Shown here: positions 33,081-36,883 of the stretch, piece by piece
Layout of the letters: each line of letters opens with the position of its first letter
Numbering within the stretch: the first letter of the stretch is position 1
From: Flavobacteriales bacterium
GTDB taxonomy: Bacteria > Bacteroidota > Bacteroidia > UBA10329
Assembly: GCA_021739625.1 (NCBI GenBank)
Contig: JAIPBJ010000022.1
Coordinates: forward strand, 1 to 36,883
DNA length: 36,883 bases
Direction: 5' to 3'
Program-made: the position numbers and the translations under genes
Notes under the pieces: model-generated
The model's input: only the letters and a program-made list of their open reading frames with translations
The model's database searches: none
What the model was told of the DNA's origin: nothing

Positions 33081-33115
33081 CAGCGAATTACGAATTGTAC
33101 GAATCTACGAAGGCG
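33081..33115 (+). repeat. ATTACGAAT-family dispersed repeat, copy C
   Basis: Plus-strand orientation: cagcgaattacgaattgtac followed by gaatctacgaaggcg. The cysC stop codon (33088-33090) lies inside it, so the last eight or so CysC residues are encoded by the repeat. Confidence 0.8.
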
Positions 33116-33711
33116 ATGCGCTGGCGGATGGCATCCAGAATCTGCGTGGCGCACTCCTCCACGCTCCGGTCAGGGGTCGGCACATCTATGAAATCTGAGG
33201 CAGGCGGCTCGAAGGGGGCATCCAGACCGGTGAAATTCTTGATCTCGCCAGCCCGCGCCTTCCTGTAAAGTCCTTTCACATCGCGCTGCTCACAGACAGA
33301 CAATGGAGTGCTGATGAACACCTCTAAATAATCTTCTTCACCAATAATGGCTTTCGCCAGTTGGCGAATGATCTGCGTGGGGCTTATAAAACAGCAGATG
33401 GTGACGATCCCACAGTTGACGAACAGCCTGGTCACTTCGGCAATCCTCCGAACATTCTCGGTGCGATGTTCTTCGGTGAAACCAAGATCGGAATTGATGC
33501 CCATGCGCACATTGTCCCCGTCAAGCACTTGTGTGAGACGTCCTGAATCAATCAGCATCCGCTCCAACTCAATGGCGATGGCGGTCTTCCCCGAACCGCT
33601 GAGGCCCGTCATCCAGACGCACAGGCCACGTTGGTGCAGCAACTTCTCCTTGTCGCTCCTTGGCAAGATGCGATGCAAGGTGGGATGAATGTTCTGTGGC
33701 TGTGAGGTCAT
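33088..33711 (-). CDS. cysC: Adenylylsulfate kinase
   Basis: 207 residues from ATG 33711. The upstream ATG 33726 is covered by the -7 box and is rejected. CysC phosphorylates APS to PAPS, the donor for sulfotransferases or for PAPS reduction. Walker A is GLSGSGKT (about residue 36). LDGDNVRMGINSDLGFTEEHRTENVRRIAEVTRLF binds APS. VFISTPLSVCEQRDVKGLYRKARAGEIKNFTGLDAPFEPP contains the lid and the typical FTG. The C-terminal end (AFVDSYNS) is encoded by dispersed-repeat copy C, so the native tail has been altered. First gene of the cys operon. No sulfotransferase or PAPS reductase gene is in the window. Confidence 0.96.
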   Translation of the reverse strand: MTSQPQNIHPTLHRILPRSDKEKLLHQRGLCVWMTGLSGSGKTAIAIELERMLIDSGRLTQVLDGDNVRMGINSDLGFTEEHRTENVRRIAEVTRLFVNCGIVTICCFISPTQIIRQLAKAIIGEEDYLEVFISTPLSVCEQRDVKGLYRKARAGEIKNFTGLDAPFEPPASDFIDVPTPDRSVEECATQILDAIRQRIAFVDSYNS

Positions 33712-33723
33712 TGGTCTGCGTGT

Positions 33724-33731
33724 CAAAAGTA
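33724..33731 (-). promoter_or_regulatory. -7 box for cysC and the cys operon
   Basis: TACTTTTG on the minus strand, a perfect TAnnTTTG, 12 nt before the ATG at 33711. No clear -33 element. No recognisable SAM or other riboswitch precedes the operon. Confidence 0.55.
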
Positions 33732-33829
33732 GCTGACATAGAAATGGCCGGTACCGGGTTTCACCGGCAAGGAAGGCAGATCCCGATCATCGGGTACTCA
33801 CTCCGAAGGAACAGGGGGTGCAGATTCTC

Positions 33830-33837
33830 TACTTTTG
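33830..33837 (+). promoter_or_regulatory. -7 box for trpS
   Basis: TACTTTTG followed by CCGC, the same 12-mer as at tatD, but here 17 nt before the ATG. The leader would be ~13 nt and contains AGGA just before the start. The -33 element is not evident. Confidence 0.5.
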
Positions 33838-33854
33838 CCGCTCATCCACAGGAA

Positions 33855-34832
33855 ATGGCACGTATTCTCACCGGCATCCAGAGTTCGGGCAGGCAGCATC
33901 TCGGCAACATCCTTGGGGCGATCCGCCCGGCCATAGCGTTGGCGAACGACCCGAAGAATGAGTCGTTCCTGTTCATTGCAGACCTGCATTCGCTGACCAC
34001 CATCAAAGACAGTACACAGCGCAGACAGAATGTGCTGGCCACCGCTGCGGCCTGGCTGGCGTGCGGGTTGGACACCGACCGCACGGTCTTCTACCGCCAG
34101 TCTGACATCCCAGAGGTGTGCGAAATGACCTGGTATCTCAGCTGTTTCGCGCCTTTTCCAATGCTGACCAATGCGCACAGTTTCAAGGACAAGCAGGAGC
34201 ATCTGGCCGATGTGAATGCGGGACTGTTCACCTATCCTGTGCTGATGGCGTGCGACATTCTGATGTATGATGCCGAGATCGTGCCTGTGGGCAAGGATCA
34301 GAAGCAGCATCTGGAAATGACACGCGACATGGCCCGCTCGGTGAATCATCATTTCGACAGAGAACTTTTTGTCATTCCCGAATCGAGGATCAGTGAAGAA
34401 GTAATGGTGATTCCCGGAACGGACGGACGCAAGATGAGCAAGTCGTATGGCAATGTCATTGATGTGTTCCTTCCCGAAAAAGAGCTGCGAAAACAGGTGA
34501 TGGCGATTGTGACCGACAGCACTCCGCTGGAAGACCCCAAGAATCCGGAAACCTGCAATGTATTTGCGCTCTACCGTCTTTTGGGCGATGAAATGCAGGT
34601 GCAGGAGATGCGCAACAGATACCTGACCGGAGGCTTCGGTTATGGACACGCGAAGCAGGCGCTTTTTGAGGTCATCATGGACGGGTTTGCGGAGGAACGT
34701 GGGCGTTTCATTGAATTGATGGAAAACCCTGACCGGATCGAGCAATTGCTGAAACAGGGCGCAGAGAAGGCCCGGCCCACGGCATACGCTACATTGGAGC
34801 GGCTGCGCGAGGCCTTGGGCTACGGCAGGTGA
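33855..34832 (+). CDS. trpS: Tryptophanyl-tRNA synthetase
   Basis: 325 residues from ATG 33855. The open frame extends 65 codons upstream, but that part overlaps cysC and the promoter and is unlike the family. Class I synthetase. The HIGH-like motif appears as SSGRQHLGNILGAI near the N-terminus, and the KMSKS motif is present as RKMSKSYGN. YPVLMACDILMYDAEIVPVGKDQKQHLEMTRD is the Trp-site region. The usual small bacterial TrpRS length. Its stop region overlaps the convergent membrane-protein gene by 13 nt. Confidence 0.97.
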   Translation: MARILTGIQSSGRQHLGNILGAIRPAIALANDPKNESFLFIADLHSLTTIKDSTQRRQNVLATAAAWLACGLDTDRTVFYRQSDIPEVCEMTWYLSCFAPFPMLTNAHSFKDKQEHLADVNAGLFTYPVLMACDILMYDAEIVPVGKDQKQHLEMTRDMARSVNHHFDRELFVIPESRISEEVMVIPGTDGRKMSKSYGNVIDVFLPEKELRKQVMAIVTDSTPLEDPKNPETCNVFALYRLLGDEMQVQEMRNRYLTGGFGYGHAKQALFEVIMDGFAEERGRFIELMENPDRIEQLLKQGAEKARPTAYATLERLREALGYGR

Positions 34833-35779
34833 CCGAGGAGCACTGCCGCAATGAGGGCCAGCACCAACAGGTCGGCCCACCACCATCTTACCGCCCGTTC
34901 AATTAGAACAGAGACTGTTATGGCCAATGGGAATGCTGCCCAGGCCGGGGCAGCTGTGAGACCGACAGGCAAGAACAAGGCCATGACCACAGCCACAATG
35001 ATCAACGAGAGCATCACCAACATCCCGTTCCTCGTCTGCACAGCGCCCGAAGCAATGTCCTGAAGCATTGTGGGCAGGGCGAGGCCCAACAGCACGAGCA
35101 TCACCACATGGCCCACATGTGGCTGCGGTCCAGAGACACTCAACACCCAAGCAGACAGAAGTGTCGTTCTGAGCGCTTCAAAGGGAACCGGCCGCCAAAC
35201 AAGGACAAGCATTACAAATACAAGTAGCATCATCAGACCCATGAAGGGCATGAGCCATTCGCGCCAAGCACCGGGCCTGAGGATGAAAATGCTGAACAGC
35301 ACGACCGCCAACATGAGCACGCTCGGACCATGGAAGAGGACGGCAACTCCTGTCAACATGCCCACATGGAACAGGGAGGTCAGCACGGAATCCTTCCTAT
35401 AGGTGGAGAGAATGAGCACCACAATAAGTTGAGAGATGAGCGCACCCACCAGAATATCCGGTCGCAAGAGGGCATGTCCGTAGAGTAGTCCGATGCACAC
35501 CGTTGCCAGCACGGGCATCCATCCCTTGGTGGACAGCAGCCGGAAACGGATTCCAGCCTCGCGTGTGACGAATCCGGACAGCAGCAACATCGTTCCACAG
35601 GCCATTTGGGTAACGATAGGGCTTCGACTGCACCAGCCGAAGGCCCAATGCATCGACAGGCTGTCGGCCACCATGGCGCTACCTTCCGCAGTTGCCTGTA
35701 ACAGGATCAGCACAATAGATGCCGTGCCTGTCAAAAGCAGGGAAAGCAATCCATGGTCCTTGAGTATCCGGGCGAGCAT
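34820..35779 (-). CDS. Polytopic membrane protein, possibly DUF6427-like
   Basis: 319 residues, about ten hydrophobic helices through the whole length, no signal peptide. It contains the segment IFILRPGAWREWLMPFMGL, which I associate with a Bacteroidota-specific family of unknown function (DUF6427). No catalytic or transport motif is visible. The N-terminus ARILKDHGLLSLLL begins 5 nt after a CATCTTTG box on the minus strand (35785-35792), again a very short leader. The 3' end overlaps trpS by 13 nt in convergent orientation, so both transcripts would be antisense to each other there. The assignment to DUF6427 is tentative. Confidence 0.8.
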   Translation of the reverse strand: MLARILKDHGLLSLLLTGTASIVLILLQATAEGSAMVADSLSMHWAFGWCSRSPIVTQMACGTMLLLSGFVTREAGIRFRLLSTKGWMPVLATVCIGLLYGHALLRPDILVGALISQLIVVLILSTYRKDSVLTSLFHVGMLTGVAVLFHGPSVLMLAVVLFSIFILRPGAWREWLMPFMGLMMLLVFVMLVLVWRPVPFEALRTTLLSAWVLSVSGPQPHVGHVVMLVLLGLALPTMLQDIASGAVQTRNGMLVMLSLIIVAVVMALFLPVGLTAAPAWAAFPLAITVSVLIERAVRWWWADLLVLALIAAVLLGHLP

Positions 35780-35784
35780 GGGGA

Positions 35785-35792
35785 CAAAGATG
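35785..35792 (-). promoter_or_regulatory. Possible -7 box of the membrane protein gene
   Basis: CATCTTTG on the minus strand (one mismatch to TAnnTTTG), 5 nt before the ATG. The -33 element is not clear. Confidence 0.35.
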
Positions 35793-35941
35793 CCACAGGT
35801 TTCGACTTGCTGGATGAACCGTGGCCCAAGTCAGGACAGACGATGATAAGAACTGCCGCGTCCTTCAACCGGACATCCAGCATGTCGGTTTTGCTCAACA
35901 ATCTGTGCAAATAGACCGGGGACGGTCCCAGGAACAGGAGA
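35793..35941. other. Gene-free intergenic DNA left of the 21-bp array
   Basis: No gene is supported. The only structure noted is GGGGACGGTCCC (35919-35930), a near-palindrome of a kind often found between genes. The full gene-free gap runs from 35780 to 36293. Confidence 0.5.
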
Positions 35942-35942
35942 T

Positions 35943-36138
35943 TTCATGTGAAACACGAGAAAGCTCATGAACAATGCAAGAAACCTCATGAAGAATGGAA
36001 GAATACTCATGAGCTGTTCATGTAAATTCATGAACGTCTTCACCATCAATCATGAAGAATACAAGAATACTCATGAAGAACACAAGGAAGCTCATGAAGA
36101 ATACAAGGAAACTCATGTAGAATACAGGGAAACTCATG
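35943..36138. repeat. 21-bp tandem array with CATG every two helical turns
   Basis: Units resemble CTCATGAAGAATACAAGGAAA. CATG starts at 35945, 35966, 35987, 36008, 36019, 36029, 36051, 36072, 36093, 36114 and 36135, giving steps of 21, 21, 21, 11, 10, 22, 21, 21, 21 and 21. Three or four units on the left and four on the right flank a degenerate 43-bp centre that contains two further CATG sites at half-step spacing. The array is intergenic, between divergent genes. It can be translated as seven-residue repeats (HEEYKET on the plus strand, FMSFLVF on the minus strand), but the 43-bp centre breaks any single frame, so it is more likely non-coding. Confidence 0.85.
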
Positions 36139-36263
36139 CATTCACGATCGTCTGGACGGGGACCATCGGGCGGGCGAGACAAAGACCGGGATAGACCCTG
36201 CCGGGTTCGAGAGGCAGACGATGGAAGCATTCAGCGATGGATGGCTATCTGCCATAACAGCCG
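36139..36263. other. Gene-free intergenic DNA right of the 21-bp array
   Basis: No gene is supported between the array and the promoter box of the ABC ATPase. The short frames crossing it have no family signal. Confidence 0.4.
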
Positions 36264-36271
36264 TATGTTTG
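36264..36271 (+). promoter_or_regulatory. -7 box for the ABC transporter ATPase
   Basis: TATGTTTG, a perfect TAnnTTTG match, 22 nt before the ATG at 36294. No clear -33 element. Confidence 0.45.
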
Positions 36272-36293
36272 GACTTTGACTCAGAGCCATCCC

Positions 36294-36883
36294 ATGGAAG
36301 ACCGCAAACTGCTGGAGATAAAGAACCTCGTCACCGAATTCCGCACCGAGGGACAGGTGCTGAGGGCTGTGGACGATGTGAGTTTCACGCTGAACAGGGG
36401 TGAGACCATCGGCATTGTGGGCGAGAGCGGATCCGGCAAATCGGTGACATCCCTTTCGGTGATGCGGTTGATTCCCAATCCTCCGGGGCGCATCGCCAGC
36501 GGGGAGATCATCTTCCACAGCGACACCTTCGGCCCGCGCGACCTGACCAAGCTTTCCGAAAAGGAGATGCGCTCCATCCGTGGCAACGACATCGCCATGA
36601 TCTTTCAGGAGCCGATGACCTCGCTGAACCCCGTGTTCACCTGTGGCGATCAGGTGATGGAGGCCATCCTGCTGCATCAGAAAGTGAACAAGCAGCAGGC
36701 GAAACAACAGACCATCGAGCTGTTCAAGCGGGTGGAGCTGCCAAGGCCCGAAGCCATTTTCAGTTCCTATCCGCACCAGATATCGGGCGGGCAGAAACAG
36801 CGGGTGATGATCGCCATGGCCATGAGCTGCAACCCCAGCATCCTGATTGCCGATGAGCCGACCACCGCACTCGATGTGACGGT
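36294..36883 (+). CDS. Oligopeptide/dipeptide ABC transporter ATP-binding protein (partial, DppD/OppD-like)
   Basis: 196 complete codons, then cut by the window edge. ATPase subunit of a peptide-type importer: Walker [12 protein letters not shown] (about residue 40), Q-loop [12 protein letters not shown], which is the peptide-importer signature, ABC signature [11 protein letters not shown], and Walker [15 protein letters not shown]-terminus [15 protein letters not shown]. In Bacteroidota this gene is often a fusion of two such domains (DppD-DppF). The sequence here ends before that could be seen. It is separated from the divergent membrane gene by the 21-bp array. Confidence 0.93.
   Translation, partial: MEDRKLLEIKNLVTEFRTEGQVLRAVDDVSFTLNRGETIGIVGESGSGKSVTSLSVMRLIPNPPGRIASGEIIFHSDTFGPRDLTKLSEKEMRSIRGNDIAMIFQEPMTSLNPVFTCGDQVMEAILLHQKVNKQQAKQQTIELFKRVELPRPEAIFSSYPHQISGGQKQRVMIAMAMSCNPSILIADEPTTALDVT

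Noticed and set aside
32993-33731. Riboswitch or S-box ahead of the sulfate-activation genes
   Set aside because: The gaps are filled by dispersed repeats or are too short, and no aptamer-like structure could be recognised.
33660-33854. 65-codon N-terminal extension of trpS
   Set aside because: It lies over cysC and over the TACTTTTG box and does not resemble TrpRS. ATG 33855 gives the standard start and length.
33798-34886. 362-codon minus-strand ORF across trpS
   Set aside because: trpS is certain on the plus strand. The antisense frame has no family motifs and covers the trpS promoter as well.
35943-36138. CRISPR array
   Set aside because: Units are contiguous 21-bp copies with no unique spacers, and there are no cas genes nearby.
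35967-36194. 75-codon ORF with HEEYKET heptads as a coiled-coil protein
   Set aside because: The frame changes character at the 43-bp array centre, there is no promoter or start context, and the repeats are equally open in other frames. The DNA spacing is the conserved property.
36231-36776. 181-codon minus-strand ORF at the right end
   Set aside because: It is antisense to the ABC ATPase, which has all four nucleotide-binding motifs.

Overview
The window looks like a chromosomal segment of a Bacteroidota bacterium, probably near Flavobacteriales. The evidence is an ExbB plus small membrane protein plus two-ExbD operon, starts without consistent Shine-Dalgarno sequences, many upstream TAnnTTTG boxes (the Bacteroidota -7 element), the separate CysD/CysN form of ATP sulfurylase, and several families of short intergenic repeats. 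Most of the window is moderately GC-rich. The middle of the glycan cluster (about 25.0-28.7 kb) is clearly AT-rich.

Layout: 1-1.4 kb holds repeat-rich DNA and one two-domain protein of unknown role. 1.4-3.8 kb (minus) is an ExbB/ExbD proton-channel operon with a tRNA-Ser(GGA) just upstream. 4.0-11.0 kb is mostly housekeeping: type I asparaginase and TatD nuclease (minus), a heptosyltransferase-like GT9 and a DoxX protein (plus), MurQ (minus), an exported barrel-like protein and AspRS (plus).

11.0-28.7 kb is a surface-polysaccharide locus. A Wza-like export lipoprotein and a Wzc-like tyrosine kinase lie on the plus strand. Facing them is a 13-gene, almost gapless minus-strand operon: glycosyltransferase, Wzx flippase, Wzy-like polymerase, acetyltransferase, YdjC/ChbG deacetylase, glycosyltransferase, CapA-like metallophosphatase, CapK-like adenylate-forming enzyme, glycosyltransferase, then homologues of PglC, PglD, PglE and PglF. 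The last four together predict synthesis of UDP-N,N'-diacetylbacillosamine and its transfer to the lipid carrier. The expected product is a bacillosamine-initiated, Wzx/Wzy-made, Wza/Wzc-exported polymer whose amino sugars may be de- and re-acylated.

28.8-33.7 kb (minus) holds HldE (heptose activation) and the sulfate-activation genes cysC, cysD and cysN. A GxxExxY-family gene lies between cysD and cysN, and copies of a ~35-bp repeat flank these genes. 33.8-36.9 kb has trpS, a polytopic membrane protein, a 514-bp gene-free gap carrying a 21-bp tandem array, and the start of a peptide-type ABC transporter ATPase that runs off the window.

The points most worth a second look are the phased CATG array at 35.9-36.1 kb, a predicted branched RNA with a competing helix between hldE and the glycan operon, the repeat-flanked GxxExxY insertion in the cys operon (with cysC ending inside a repeat), and several -7 boxes only 4-6 nt from start codons, which suggest leaderless transcripts. 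No CRISPR array, complete insertion sequence, phage or rRNA was seen.
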